Made by a program: the position numbers and the translations under genes. DNA of 64,000 nt from the NCBI RefSeq assembly GCF_000355765.4, contig NZ_CP021106.3, forward strand, positions 2,203,137 through 2,267,136, in the 5' to 3' direction. The notes under the pieces were generated by a model. It ran no database searches and was not told the origin of the DNA. It saw only the letters and a list, made by a program, of their open reading frames with translations. This document shows positions 17,707 to 26,815 of this stretch, piece after piece (within the stretch, counting starts at the first letter, position 1; each line of letters begins with the position of its first letter). This DNA comes from Nitrosospira lacus (GTDB taxonomy: Bacteria; Pseudomonadota; Gammaproteobacteria; Burkholderiales; Nitrosomonadaceae).

Positions 17707-18474
17707 TTATCCGTTCATCCGTAAATAACTCAGGTCTGTCTGGAAAGCATTCTCTGTCGTCGCTTGAGCTTCATTCGATAATAAACGATGGTATTCTTTT
17801 TTAAGCCCTATGTACCCCTCGCTTACGCGGTCTTCCATCACCTTGCGATTCAATATGGTTATATGCCCACGTCTATATTTGATTGCCCCTTCTGCCTGTA
17901 GCGTTTGCGCGGCTGCGGTGACACTTTCGCGACGCACTCCCAGCATGTTGCCCACCAACTCATGTGTCATGGGCAATGAATGATCAAATGACCGGTCTTC
18001 AGTCATCAATAAAAGTCGGCATAATTGATTCGTGACAGTTTGACGATGATCCACCGCGGACTGTTCTGTTTGAAGAAGCAAAGCCTGGGTAAACTTTAAC
18101 AATAGCTGCTGCAGAATCCCTCCGGGCTTAAGTTCCTTCTTTAGAATATTCGCCTTAATACGATAGCAATAGCCAGGACTTTGGACTATAACGGTGGCAG
18201 GGGTGCTGTCGCAGCCTAACAGCAAAGACGTTCCGGTTACACCCTCATTACCAATCATGGAAACCTGCCTGGAGAGGCCGGATTCAAGTTGATATACGCG
18301 CGCAATAATGCAGGTAGCAGGAAAATAAACATAGCTAATCGGGATATTAGGTTCGTATATCACTTCCCCTAATGACAAATTCACCAATTCAAGAAACGGG
18401 AGTATGCGAGTGTATTCGCCGACAGGTAAAGCCGAGATGATCTGATTCTGTTTTGGACTATGTGATGTACCCAT
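17707..18474 (-). CDS. Crp/Fnr-family transcriptional regulator
   Basis: A 255-residue regulator with an N-terminal cyclic-nucleotide-binding-like beta roll (about 25-140) and a C-terminal winged helix (about 150-225): LPMTHELVGNMLGVRRESVTAAAQTLQAEGAI is the helix-turn-helix with recognition helix RRESVT. It has no N-terminal Fnr-type CxxC cluster, so it is not an iron-sulfur sensor, and cAMP contact residues are not evident. Start 18474 is chosen from GAGGAG about 6 bases upstream rather than a longer reading from 18702. The leader contains TTGATCAA (about 18495), a small palindrome that might be autoregulatory. Target genes unknown. Confidence 0.85.
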   Translation of the reverse strand: MGTSHSPKQNQIISALPVGEYTRILPFLELVNLSLGEVIYEPNIPISYVYFPATCIIARVYQLESGLSRQVSMIGNEGVTGTSLLLGCDSTPATVIVQSPGYCYRIKANILKKELKPGGILQQLLLKFTQALLLQTEQSAVDHRQTVTNQLCRLLLMTEDRSFDHSLPMTHELVGNMLGVRRESVTAAAQTLQAEGAIKYRRGHITILNRKVMEDRVSEGYIGLKKEYHRLLSNEAQATTENAFQTDLSYLRMNG

Positions 18475-19199
18475 GAGGACTCCTCTCCATGATAGTTGAT
18501 CAATCACAAATAATCTGGAAACTTCGCATCTGACGGGGTGCGTTGCCTTGCCAATCACGATACCGATTCGGACACTTGCGAAATTGTGGAGGAATAAATA
18601 TACGCAGACATTCCAATGGGTTCTGTTCGCTATCCCACTTACCGGTCTAGGTGTTGCTGCGAGCGACAGGTAATCATAGGGCGTATTCTCTACCGTTGGC
18701 AAACAGCTTCAGCCGACATCGATGCGCCCGCTTTTTCGCTTGAGCAGGGCGAAAAATTCCACATTCATCTTGACTAATCGAGAGATAAACTTGCCATGAG
18801 AGTTTACATAATACGAAAAAATGCGCTCTCGGAAGGAATGGATTGGGCCGGGCCAGAGTCAGGGCGAACGAACGAGCGGAGTTTTCAACCTGCAACTGCC
18901 CAGCCTAGAGCATATTTTCGACAATCCCAACAAGTTATGGGACGATGGAAGGGTCTACGCCAAGCCACCCAGCAATTCACACGATTTACTCATGTCTTGT
19001 ATGGCGTTTATGTCTCTCAGGCTGATAAGCTCTTAACAACCTTTTTTTGATATACAACAAATTATATCGATCCATCAATAGGTTACGAATATTTTACTGC
19101 CGCTCGGAAATTCCAGCGGTTTGAGTTTACGATTTCTATCTGCTCCGACGGAAAAATGCAGACAGGCTTTGCAAAAAAAACGAACACTCCTGACGATAA
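18475..19199. other. Intergenic region between divergent genes
   Basis: About 725 bases between the Crp/Fnr regulator (leftward) and the GlpD-like gene (rightward). Overlapping short open frames (for example 18796-19050 and 18821-19036) have no ribosome binding sites or family resemblance. Both promoters must lie here. The AT-rich segment 19040-19080 is the best candidate for the GlpD-side promoter. Confidence 0.4.
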
Positions 19200-20387
19200 A
19201 TGACGGAAACCTACGACGTGGTCATCATCGGTGGTGGTATCCATGGGGCAGGCATCGCGCAAGCGGTGGCGGCACAGGGGTTTTCGGTGATGGTGCTCGA
19301 GCAGAACGGGATTGCGAGCGGTACCTCCAGCCGCTCCAGCAAGCTCATCCACGGCGGGCTGCGCTATCTGGAAAGCGGGCAATTTTCCCTGGTGCGCGAA
19401 TGTTTGCGTGAACGCGCACTGCTACTGGAGCTTGCGCCACAACTGATCAAGCTTAAACCATTTTACATTCCAGTATATCGGGATACCACGCGCCGCCCCT
19501 GGCTAGTACGCGCGGGGTTGAGTCTTTATGCGGTGCTGGGCGGTTTGCATCCGGCAACGCGCTTTCGCCGTGTACCGCAAAATCAATGGAAGAATCTGGA
19601 TGGGTTGGACACGACTCACCTTGACGCCGTGTTTCAGTATTACGATGCGCAGACCGATGATGCGGCGCTGACTCGTGCGGTAATGCGTTCGGCGCAGCGA
19701 ATGGGTGCAAGATTAAAAATGCCCGCTGCATTTACTGGCGCCCATCTTGATGACCGGTGCAACACGATCGAGTACCGGCACGACGGAAAGATTGAAACGT
19801 GCAACGCGGCGGTAATTGTGAATGCAGCCGGGCCATGGGTACGGCAGGTATTGAGCCGGATCAAGCCGGCTCCTTCGCAGCTGGATATCGAACTGGTGCA
19901 AGGTACGCACGTCATAGTGCCGGGCACGCTCATGCAAGGGATCTATTATGTCGAAGCGCAAGACAAGCGAGCGGTGTTTGTGATGCCCTGGCAGGGAAAT
20001 ATACTGGTGGGCACGACTGAATCCATTTACCAGGGTGATCCTGCGGATGTCAGGCCGCTGCCGCAGGAGATCGCCTATCTCATGGAGACATTCTCACGCT
20101 ATTTCCCGCGCTATCGACCCGGGCAGCCTATTCTTGGAGCCATTGCGGGTTTGCGTGTTTTGCCCTCAAGCGAAGACGGAACTGAAAACAGTGCGGTATC
20201 CGTCAATGCGCGGTTGCGGGACACAATTCTGCATTTTGACTGGCGGAATCACCCTCGCCTGCTTACCGTGTATGGCGGCAAGCTGACAACATACCGCCTG
20301 ACGGCTGAACGAGTGATGGCACATCTGGCAAGCGTGCTGCCAGTGCGTGAGAAGATTGCGGATACCCGTCATCTGAAGTTGACTTGA
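19200..20387 (+). CDS. FAD-dependent glycerol-3-phosphate dehydrogenase (GlpD-like, short)
   Basis: A 395-residue flavoprotein. The dinucleotide-binding motif DVVIIGGGIHGAGIAQAVA sits at residues 5-23, followed by the GlpD signature GIASGTSSRSSKLIHGGLRYL. VNAAGPWVR and WQGNILVGTTE are DAO-fold landmarks and the C-terminal FAD contact is YGGKLTTYRLTAE. It should oxidise sn-glycerol-3-phosphate and pass electrons to quinone at the inner membrane. Normal GlpD has about 500 residues; this one stops after the FAD domain and lacks the C-terminal cap (DAO_C). No glpF or glpK gene is near, which points to phospholipid-derived glycerol phosphate. The start has no strong ribosome binding site. Confidence 0.85.
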   Translation: MTETYDVVIIGGGIHGAGIAQAVAAQGFSVMVLEQNGIASGTSSRSSKLIHGGLRYLESGQFSLVRECLRERALLLELAPQLIKLKPFYIPVYRDTTRRPWLVRAGLSLYAVLGGLHPATRFRRVPQNQWKNLDGLDTTHLDAVFQYYDAQTDDAALTRAVMRSAQRMGARLKMPAAFTGAHLDDRCNTIEYRHDGKIETCNAAVIVNAAGPWVRQVLSRIKPAPSQLDIELVQGTHVIVPGTLMQGIYYVEAQDKRAVFVMPWQGNILVGTTESIYQGDPADVRPLPQEIAYLMETFSRYFPRYRPGQPILGAIAGLRVLPSSEDGTENSAVSVNARLRDTILHFDWRNHPRLLTVYGGKLTTYRLTAERVMAHLASVLPVREKIADTRHLKLT

Positions 20388-20759
20388 ACAGAGTAAGCCG
20401 TGGTGGCGAAGCCCGGCGGCCCGATAGGACTTCGTCTGGCTTGGCGGCTGGATGGGTGCATAGGCAGTCGAACGCGTCATACACCGATTAATTCATCACA
20501 TTGCCGGGTGGCGTCAGAGGCGCATTCGGGCTCGCCCATCTCGAAGGTGCCCTCTATAGAGGCGTATCCCGGACTTTTTTACCGAGCCGCTCGGAAGACT
20601 TCCCGAGGGGCCAGCAGGTTTTGGGTAATACCTAGCTATTTTGAATTATAAGATCTATAAAGGAAGTGTAAATTGCTTTCGCGTATTCATCCACTGAGTA
20701 CGGATTCAACATCTATTCCCCGTATCCATTCTTTTAAATTTTGTTTCATGGAGGGTCTC
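20388..20759. other. Intergenic region
   Basis: About 370 bases with no gene I can support. The first 200 bases are GC-rich and read in no frame as a protein; the last 130 turn AT-rich (TTTTGAATTATAAGATC near 20638), which suits a promoter for the exported protein that follows. A long-frame reading from a TTG at 20673 merely extends that gene and is not preferred. Confidence 0.35.
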
Positions 20760-21179
20760 ATGTGTCTGCCTCTTTTGTTACTCCCTGCAAATCGCCTGAT
20801 CATTTCCGCTACGCTTTTGCTTGTGCTCGTTTCTCCCATGGTGTTTGCGCAGGCACCGCAATCCGCAGAGGCGCCGCAACCCGCTGAGGGGATCATGAAA
20901 AGCTTGATCTCGGCCATTCGGGCCAACTCCTTACCGGATTTCGTGGCACCCGGAGATGAAGCATTTCAAGCGGGTATGACAAAGGAAATGCTCAGCAGCA
21001 TTAACCAATCCCTCGCCTCTCGTCTCGTGCAGGGTTACGCCACTATGTTCCTGACGAAGCTGAATCAGCAGGGATTCGAGGTCTACGTCTGGAAGTTGGA
21101 GTTCAAGGATGGGAATGATGATGTTCTTGTATTCATGGCTCTGAAGGATGGAAAAGTCGCCGGATTCTGGTTGAGGTAG
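20760..21179 (+). CDS. Exported hypothetical protein
   Basis: A 139-residue protein starting MCLPLLLLPANRLIISATLL at ATG 20760, chosen because GGAGGG lies 5 bases upstream. A signal peptide ends near residue 31 (SPMVFAQ). The mature domain, about 95 residues, runs from EGIMKSLISAIRANSLPDFV to the end VFMALKDGKVAGFWLR; the alternation of helices and strands, with a final GKVAGFWLR strand, resembles a cystatin/NTF2-like alpha+beta fold (inference). It lies 55 bases before the glycine-rich gene and may be co-transcribed with it. No specific family is recognised. Confidence 0.7.
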   Translation: MCLPLLLLPANRLIISATLLLVLVSPMVFAQAPQSAEAPQPAEGIMKSLISAIRANSLPDFVAPGDEAFQAGMTKEMLSSINQSLASRLVQGYATMFLTKLNQQGFEVYVWKLEFKDGNDDVLVFMALKDGKVAGFWLR

Positions 21180-21234
21180 TTTGCCCATAAAACCCAGGCT
21201 CAGTTGCCGCCTGCAGTTGCGGACCGGAGGTGTG

Positions 21235-21823
21235 ATGAAGAAGATCAAATTAATATTCCTTGTCTTTACCATGCTTGGATTGATTCCCGGCACTTTTGCA
21301 TGGGCGCGGGGTGGCGGGGGGGGGAGGACATGGAGGTGGCGGGCACTTGGGGGGTGGCTGGGGGCATGGCGGAGGCGGACACCCTGGAGGAATACATTAT
21401 GGAGGTGGAGAGCATTTTGGGGGAGGTACGGGCTATTATCGGGGAGGTGGCGTCGGTATCCATCGCGGCGGCGGGTTTGGTTACTATCGCAGCCCCAGAG
21501 GTTTCTATCGCGGCTATGGCTATGGCCTCGGATTTGGTTTTGGCGGATACGGACTGGGATTGGGGCTGGGGTATGGCCTGGGCTATGGCGGTTATGGCTT
21601 TGGCTATGGGCCGCCTTATTACCCGTATCCACCCGTGGCGCCTTCGGTACCGCAAGTATACATAGAGCGGCAAGACATGCCGCCCCAAGACGGCAGGCAG
21701 TCCTCGGCTCAGTTACCCCCTGATTATTGGTATTATTGCCGGGCGCCGGAGGGCTATTACCCGTATGTCAAGGATTGCCCGGAGGGCTGGGAGCAAGTGA
21801 CCCCACAGCCGCCCGCACAATAA
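21235..21823 (+). pseudogene. Glycine-rich secreted protein split by a G9 tract
   Basis: An ATG at 21235 with GGAGG 4 bases upstream opens a clear signal peptide (MKKIKLIFLVFTMLGLIPGT, then FAWARGGGG). At a run of nine Gs (21316-21324) the reading frame must shift by one base to enter the Gly/Tyr/His-rich body, which runs to 21823: GGGGHGGGGHLGGGWGHGGG, later GYGYGLGFGFGGYGLGLG, and a C-terminal module with PDYWYYCRAPEGYYPYVKDC. With eight Gs the whole would be one protein of about 195 residues. Without the shift, the signal-peptide frame runs into an Arg/Trp-rich nonsense tail. The two Cys in the last module are conserved in similar exported proteins. It may be a broken gene, a phase-variable gene or a sequencing error. 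Confidence 0.75.
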
Positions 21824-21866
21824 CAGTCGTTGCAGATGGTCCTTAAACCTCCCTGGTCGATACACC

Positions 21867-22871
21867 ATGCTGGCCATTGATATCCGGCATCCCGGAGGCC
21901 CGGAGGTGCTGGTGCCTGCTTCACGCCCGATTCCCCAACCTGCGAGCGGGCAGATTCTGATCAAAGTCGAGGCGGCTGGCGTTAATCGTCCGGATATTTT
22001 ACAGCGGCGCGGGTTGTATCCCCCGCCGCCAGGCGTTTCTGAGATTCCGGGGCTTGAAGTCGCGGGAACGGTTGCCGCGCTGGGGGACGGATCAGCTCGT
22101 TTTGATGTGGGCAGCAAAGTGTGCGCCCTCGTCGCGGGTGGCGGTTACGCCGAATACTGCGTGGTGCATGAAAGCAATGCATTGCCGGCGCCGCATGGCC
22201 TCGGCATGGTGGAAGCTGCGGCCTTGCCAGAGACCTTCTTTACGGTCTGGACTAATGTTTTCCAGCGAGGAAAACTCAAGGGCGGCGAAACGATATTGAT
22301 TCATGGCGGCTCCTCGGGCATCGGGACGACCGCGACAATGCTCTCCAAGGTATTTGGCGCCACCGTGCTGGTGACGGTAGGCTCGGAGGAAAAACGGGAG
22401 GCATGCCTGGCGCTGGGCGCAGATCTCGCCATCAATTACCGCACGCAGGATTTCGTTGAAGAAACGAAAAAATTTACCGGCGGCAGAGGGGTCGATGTCA
22501 TTGTCGATATTATTGCTGGCGACTATGTCGCCAGGAACTATAGGGCGGCCGCGCTGAATGCCCGCATTCTTCAGATCGGGGTTCAGAATGGGCCAGTCCG
22601 GGAACTCAACCTGATGACCATGCTGGCCAAGCGTCTTACGCATATGGGGTCGACATTGCGATCCCGCAGCATTCCCGAGAAGGCACAGATCGCGCAGGAA
22701 CTGGAACGCCAGGTCTGGCCTTTATTGAACAAGGGTAAATTAAAACCCCTGATATTCAAGGTGTTCAGGCTGGAGGACGCGGCCGGGGCCCACGCATTGA
22801 TGGAATCCGGCTTGCATATAGGGAAAATTATACTGACGACCGCTGCTCATCACGCTTCAAATGCCAGCTAG
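21867..22871 (+). CDS. NAD(P)H:quinone oxidoreductase, zinc-free MDR family
   Basis: A 334-residue cytoplasmic reductase of the medium-chain family, PIG3/QOR-like. The GroES-like half has VEAAGVNRPDILQRRGLYPP and PGLEVAGTV; the Rossmann half has ETILIHGGSSGIGTTATMLS, with the AXXGXXG variant of the nucleotide loop (about residue 147), and VDVIVDIIAGDYVARNY. Zinc-binding cysteines are absent, as expected for quinone reductases that use NADPH for one-electron or two-electron reduction of quinones. RBS is weak. It follows the glycine-rich gene by 43 bases but appears functionally unrelated. Confidence 0.9.
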   Translation: MLAIDIRHPGGPEVLVPASRPIPQPASGQILIKVEAAGVNRPDILQRRGLYPPPPGVSEIPGLEVAGTVAALGDGSARFDVGSKVCALVAGGGYAEYCVVHESNALPAPHGLGMVEAAALPETFFTVWTNVFQRGKLKGGETILIHGGSSGIGTTATMLSKVFGATVLVTVGSEEKREACLALGADLAINYRTQDFVEETKKFTGGRGVDVIVDIIAGDYVARNYRAAALNARILQIGVQNGPVRELNLMTMLAKRLTHMGSTLRSRSIPEKAQIAQELERQVWPLLNKGKLKPLIFKVFRLEDAAGAHALMESGLHIGKIILTTAAHHASNAS

Positions 22872-22960
22872 AACAAATAATTTCCTCCTCATCCATCGCA
22901 CTTCTTTCCAAAGCAATAGTCAAAATTATTATAGAGAGGGGGTTTTAAGAGGAGGTCATC

Positions 22961-23224
22961 ATGAAAACGATGCTTGAGATTTTGATGACGGCACCACCGG
23001 AACAAGTGACGCGATGCAAAATTGCTTTGGTGGAGATTGCGCATGGCCACTGGGATGCCGCCGCCTCGACAATGGAAGATGCAATAGACGAATCTGAACC
23101 GGGTGAATGGGCGTTTGATTGCATGGAAATGCGGGATTTTTGCCTGACCATGGATAAAGTAAAATGTCAGGGACTTACTGGCATAGAAAGGGCAGGATCA
23201 GACAGGGTTTATTTAGTTGTCTGA
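22961..23224 (+). CDS. Small hypothetical protein
   Basis: An 87-residue acidic cytoplasmic protein starting MKTMLEILMTAPPEQVTRCK, with AGGAGG 5 bases before the ATG. It is helical, with three cysteines (C19, about C54, C62 and C70 region), and has no signal peptide. IALVEIAHGHWDAAASTMEDA resembles a single TPR-like helical hairpin. A double hairpin terminator follows. I do not recognise the family; it seems monocistronic. Confidence 0.6.
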   Translation: MKTMLEILMTAPPEQVTRCKIALVEIAHGHWDAAASTMEDAIDESEPGEWAFDCMEMRDFCLTMDKVKCQGLTGIERAGSDRVYLVV

Positions 23225-23259
23225 AAGTGTAAGCCAGGGCTAAACGGATAAAATGGGTT

Positions 23260-23306
23260 CCGGTAATTTTTACCGGGAAAGGGGATTCTTCGGAATCTCT
23301 TTTTTT
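23260..23306 (+). terminator. Tandem hairpins with T-run
   Basis: Hairpin 1: CCGGTAA (23260-23266), loop TTT, TTACCGG (23270-23276). Hairpin 2: GGGGATTC (23281-23288), UUCG-type loop, GAATCTCT (23293-23300), followed by six or seven Ts. The second is a good intrinsic terminator for the small gene ending at 23224. Confidence 0.75.
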
Positions 23307-23355
23307 ATCCGGATAGAAATCAGCAACGGCGACATATGGCGAATGTCTTGCCCCG

Positions 23356-24045
23356 CTAACTGCCGGTCGTCGAAATACGAAACTCGCGCACCATCTCCAT
23401 CGTGCGTAATTTTTCCGCAAGGGCGGATGCGCTGCCGGGGTGGGTGGTTCGAATATCCATGCGATATTCGAATAATCCGGTTGGGGTGATGCGGTAACTT
23501 GTATTCGCAATCGCGAATCCATGATTAATCAGAATATTTCTGATCTCATTTTCCGGCATCACATTGTTTCGGTCGAAGCTGATGTGATATTGCGCGTACG
23601 ACTGCAGCGGAACCCGGTCCTCAATCAGTTGAAACAGGGTGAGAATTCCAAGTGTAAGGATGGTCCCGACGATGGCAGGAAAATAAAATCCTATGCCCAT
23701 CAGGATACCGATTCCAGCCGTGATCCAGATGGAAGCGGCAGTCGTCAATCCGCGAATACTCAAGCCTTCCTTGAAAATCACTCCAGCGCCCAGAAAACCT
23801 ATGCCTGTCATGATTCCTTGGGCCATTCGGGTTGGATCCGTCCGCACGCTTCCAGGCGGCATGCCGGGAAGCCACGTCCATTCATATAGCGCCACCAGCA
23901 TCAGCAGGCTGGATGCCAGGCATACAAGGGCATGAGTCCGGAAACCGGCCGGATGGCCATGCAGGCTCCTCTCGAAGCCGATGATCCCACCCGCAATGAG
24001 TGCCCCTACCAGATTGAGGGTAATTATAGAATAGTCGGCACTCAT
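23356..24045 (-). CDS. MgtC/SapB-family membrane protein
   Basis: A 229-residue inner-membrane protein. Five hydrophobic helices occupy residues about 5-150, with the family signatures GALIAGGIIGFERSLHGHPA and FRTHALVCLASSL, GIGFLGAGVIFKEGLSIRGL and TTAASIWITAGIGILMGIGF. The C-terminal about 80 residues form a cytoplasmic ACT-like domain. MgtC proteins are linked to Mg2+ limitation and control of F-type ATPase; the transport role is not established. The ATG at 24045 with GGAGG 5 bases upstream is preferred over a GTG two codons earlier. It converges on the terminator at 23306. Confidence 0.9.
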   Translation of the reverse strand: MSADYSIITLNLVGALIAGGIIGFERSLHGHPAGFRTHALVCLASSLLMLVALYEWTWLPGMPPGSVRTDPTRMAQGIMTGIGFLGAGVIFKEGLSIRGLTTAASIWITAGIGILMGIGFYFPAIVGTILTLGILTLFQLIEDRVPLQSYAQYHISFDRNNVMPENEIRNILINHGFAIANTSYRITPTGLFEYRMDIRTTHPGSASALAEKLRTMEMVREFRISTTGS

Positions 24046-24185
24046 ATCCACCTCCGAGATCGGGCCCCGGGGCCCGTCTGCCGCAATAAAACGCCGGGCG
24101 CCGGATAAGCATTACTTGCCCGGCAGCCTTTCTATTTTTCTACCGGACAGCAGGAGGATTCCCACAAATTTTTTTTCTATCGAGG

Positions 24186-24950
24186 TTATGCAGCGCCGCC
24201 ACTGGCGCTGATGTTCTGTCCCGTAACCCAGCCTGCTTCGTCGCCAACCAAGAAAAGCACCACTCCGGCGATATCTTCCGGCTCGCCAACACGGCCAATA
24301 AAGGACATGTTCGCCATGCGTTTGATTGTTTCCTCGCTCTTGCCGGCGGTAAACATTTCCGTATTCACCGGTCCCGGCGAAACAATATTGGCGGTAATGC
24401 CACGCTCGCCCTGTTCTCTCGCGAAGACACGCGTCAATTGCTCCACGGCGCCTTTGCTGGCTGCGTAAGCACCATAATTCGGCAGCATCAGCCGGGTGAC
24501 GGTACTGGACAGGCTGACCACCCGGCCGCCATCCGCAAGCCGAGTCGAGGCTTCACGCAAAGCATAAAAAACACTCTTGACGTTGACGTTCAAAATCCGG
24601 TCGAAATCTTCGTCGCTGATCTTGGCAATGTTCCTGGAAATAAGCACGCCCGCATTGTTGACGAGAATATCCACACGGTTGAAGCGTGCGATAGCCCCAT
24701 CGAAAAGTTTGTGCATTTCAGCCGAATTGCTGACATCCGCCCTGACCGGAAGCGACTCGCCCCCTGCTTCCGCTATTGCGGCGCAAACGGCCTCGGCGGC
24801 CTTCTGGCTGCCAAGGTAGTTGACCACAACCTTCGCGCCCGCACCGGCCAGCGTGCGCGCAATTTCGGCGCCGATGCCACGTGACGAGCCGGTGATAATG
24901 GCAACTTTATCCTGAAGTGATTTCTTCATTTCAGTGACTTCTGATGGCAT
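24186..24950 (-). CDS. Short-chain dehydrogenase/reductase
   Basis: A 254-residue classical SDR. VAIITGSSRGIGAEIARTLA is the TGxxxGIG cofactor loop (about residue 18); VDILVNNAGV is the NNAG motif; and SLSSTVTRLMLPNYGAYAASKGA carries the catalytic Ser-Tyr-Lys set (YAASK). VSPGPVNTEMF and the end GQNISASGGAA fit the FabG-like branch. A 3-oxoacyl reductase or xenobiotic carbonyl reductase role is possible; substrate is unknown. The ATG at 24950 or the ATG seven codons on (MKKSLQDK) could be the start. It lies 27 bases after the wrbA stop and likely shares its transcript. Confidence 0.9.
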   Translation of the reverse strand: MPSEVTEMKKSLQDKVAIITGSSRGIGAEIARTLAGAGAKVVVNYLGSQKAAEAVCAAIAEAGGESLPVRADVSNSAEMHKLFDGAIARFNRVDILVNNAGVLISRNIAKISDEDFDRILNVNVKSVFYALREASTRLADGGRVVSLSSTVTRLMLPNYGAYAASKGAVEQLTRVFAREQGERGITANIVSPGPVNTEMFTAGKSEETIKRMANMSFIGRVGEPEDIAGVVLFLVGDEAGWVTGQNISASGGAA

Positions 24951-24977
24951 GTCGCGTAACGGCAGTTGCTTGATCGG

Positions 24978-25580
24978 CTATGCAGATTGTTTCTTCGCAA
25001 TCTCGGCCACATGTCTTCCCTGAAAACGGGCAATTTTCAGCTCATTTTCCGAAGGCTGGCGACTGCCGTCACCGCCAGCCAGCGTCCCCGCCCCGTAGGG
25101 CGATCCACCGGTAATTTCGCCCATGTTGAGCAATTCCTGGCAGGTATAGGGAACGCCCACGATGATCATGCCCTGATGCAGCAAGGTGCTATGGAAAGAA
25201 GTAATCGTGGTTTCATGCCCGCCATGCTGCGTGGCCGTGGAGGTGAACACACTGGCGACCTTGCCGGCCAGCCCGCCACTCAACCACAACCGGCCGGTCT
25301 GGTCGAGAAAATTGCGCATCTGCGCACACATATTGCCGAAACGAGTGGGCGTGCCGAAGATGATGGCATCGTAGGTTGGCAATTCGTCCACCGTTGCGAT
25401 GGGCGCCGCCTGGTCGAGCTTGGCGCCCGCTTTACGCGCCACCTCTTCCGGCACCAGATCGGGGACGCGCTTGATGATAACCCCTGCCCCTTCGACGCTG
25501 CGCGCGCCTTCGGCTACCGCTCCCGCCATGGTCTCGACATGGCCATACATGCTGTAATAAAGAACGAGAATTTTTGTCAT
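24978..25580 (-). CDS. wrbA: NAD(P)H:quinone oxidoreductase WrbA
   Basis: A 200-residue flavodoxin-like FMN enzyme that reduces quinones by two electrons. [19 protein letters not shown] holds the phosphate-binding loop; [20 protein letters not shown] is the characteristic WrbA loop near the flavin ring; and [19 protein letters not shown] the third FMN contact. The start at 25580 has GAGG 6 bases upstream, and matches the family length (about 198); a longer reading from 25658 is rejected. It forms a probable oxidative-stress operon with the downstream SDR gene. Confidence 0.95.
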   Translation of the reverse strand: MTKILVLYYSMYGHVETMAGAVAEGARSVEGAGVIIKRVPDLVPEEVARKAGAKLDQAAPIATVDELPTYDAIIFGTPTRFGNMCAQMRNFLDQTGRLWLSGGLAGKVASVFTSTATQHGGHETTITSFHSTLLHQGMIIVGVPYTCQELLNMGEITGGSPYGAGTLAGGDGSRQPSENELKIARFQGRHVAEIAKKQSA

Positions 25581-25638
25581 GCCATGCCTCATTTTTAAAA
25601 TGTACTGATGCACCGAGAATAATATGAGAAATGAGATA

Positions 25639-26028
25639 TCAGGAGAGATTCTCCGCAAAGCTCAGTTCCACGCCGTTTCCCGCCGGATCCTTAAAGAACA
25701 GTTGAGCAATCCCCATCGAGGGTACCTGGCCCGCCGTATAGCTAATATTGTGCCGTTTCAGGCGTGCCTCCATTTCCGCGCGGTTGGTGCAAGTAAACGC
25801 CACGTGATCGAAAGTGGTGGCGGTATGCGTGAGGCGCGTTTCATCCGCCCGTGCCTGGCTCAGGTGAAGAACGCATTGATTACCGGCGTAAAGCCAGTAG
25901 CCAGGGGTCCCGAGATCTGGCCGCTGGCCTTGGTCAAGGCCCACAATGCCACAGTAGAATGCTTTGAGCTCATCCATGAGATCACGCGGGGCGCGCAGAT
26001 TGAAGTGGTTGAAACCAATCGTAGTCAT
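25639..26028 (-). CDS. VOC-family (glyoxalase/dioxygenase fold) protein
   Basis: A 129-residue single-domain vicinal-oxygen-chelate protein with two beta-alpha-beta-beta-beta modules. FNHFNLRAP supplies the first metal histidine (about residue 8), [10 protein letters not shown] the second (about residue 74) and [14 protein letters not shown] the glutamate ligand (about residue 124), which is the H-H-E set of the fold. Activity (lyase, isomerase, resistance or dioxygenase) cannot be told from sequence. It precedes wrbA by 58 bases on the same strand, so it may be part of the same stress operon. Confidence 0.85.
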   Translation of the reverse strand: MTTIGFNHFNLRAPRDLMDELKAFYCGIVGLDQGQRPDLGTPGYWLYAGNQCVLHLSQARADETRLTHTATTFDHVAFTCTNRAEMEARLKRHNISYTAGQVPSMGIAQLFFKDPAGNGVELSFAENLS

Positions 26029-26159
26029 GGGGATGCTCGATAGTCGTCTAAGACAGGCTAGTCATTCCTTTGCATAATACGAACCATTCCCTGTTTGCTC
26101 ATGCAGGATGGGTGGCCGCCTTGCTCCCCCTTCCCATGAAATCAGCCAGGCATAATTCA

Positions 26160-26813
26160 TTATTCCCTGGCTCCGCTGTTTTTCAGCAATTCAGCGGTGT
26201 CATGATGCTGCCTGGCAACCGCCCATTTCAGGGCGGTTCCGCCCGACTCATTGCTGATATTGGGATTTGCGCCATTTCTCAGCAGAATCTTGATGGTGTC
26301 GGAGTGATTGCCTCTGGCTGCCATCATGAGTGGCGTCGTTCCATTATCCGATGTCGAGTCAATCGGCACGCCTCCATCCAATAATAACTGGACAATTTTC
26401 GGGTGCCCGCCAGTCGCGGCATACAACAAGGGATTCCATCCAGGATGTTTGATCTCCGCGCCCTTGACATAAAGTTTCTCCACGATATCGTGAAGGCCTT
26501 TGTAGCTGGCAAGCATGATGGCGGTTTCACCATACTTGTTGCGCAGATTGAGCCTTGCGCCGGCGTCGATCAAAAGATCGACCAGCTTGGCATTTTTATG
26601 CCGGATGGCAACCATCAGCAACGTATTCCCTCTTTCATCCGGCGTGTTGGGATCAGCGCCCTGGGCCAGCAATTTAGCTACGTCCGCAGTATGATCGTTT
26701 TCCACTGCCGAACGTAAATCTTCATAGACCCCCGCCACGGCAATGGGCGGCTGGCATAAACTGGCAGCGAGCAGAAGGCAGGCCAGGGAAAAGGATTTTT
26801 TTGACATGTGCAT
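26160..26813 (-). CDS. Exported ankyrin-repeat protein
   Basis: A 217-residue protein with a signal peptide (about residues 1-27, KKSFSLACLLLAASL) and five or six ankyrin repeats, for example DERGNTLLMVAIRHKNAKLV, KYGETAIMLASYKGLHDIV and SDNGTTPLMMAARGNHSDTI. One repeat (HPGWNPLLYAATGGHPKIV) lacks the leading Asn/Asp-Gly. It would be a periplasmic protein-binding scaffold. The start lies 3 bases after the tatD stop, so the two are co-translated; tatD-ankyrin pairs of this kind are common in betaproteobacteria. Confidence 0.88.
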   Translation of the reverse strand: MHMSKKSFSLACLLLAASLCQPPIAVAGVYEDLRSAVENDHTADVAKLLAQGADPNTPDERGNTLLMVAIRHKNAKLVDLLIDAGARLNLRNKYGETAIMLASYKGLHDIVEKLYVKGAEIKHPGWNPLLYAATGGHPKIVQLLLDGGVPIDSTSDNGTTPLMMAARGNHSDTIKILLRNGANPNISNESGGTALKWAVARQHHDTAELLKNSGARE

Positions 26814-26815
26814 TT

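Noticed and set aside
18796-19050. Short open frames upstream of the GlpD-like gene
   Set aside because: Two overlapping frames with no ribosome binding site; likely non-coding promoter region.
20673-20759. Longer N-terminus (TTG start) for the exported protein
   Set aside because: The internal ATG at 20760 has GGAGGG and opens directly into a signal peptide; the extra 29 residues do not look like protein.
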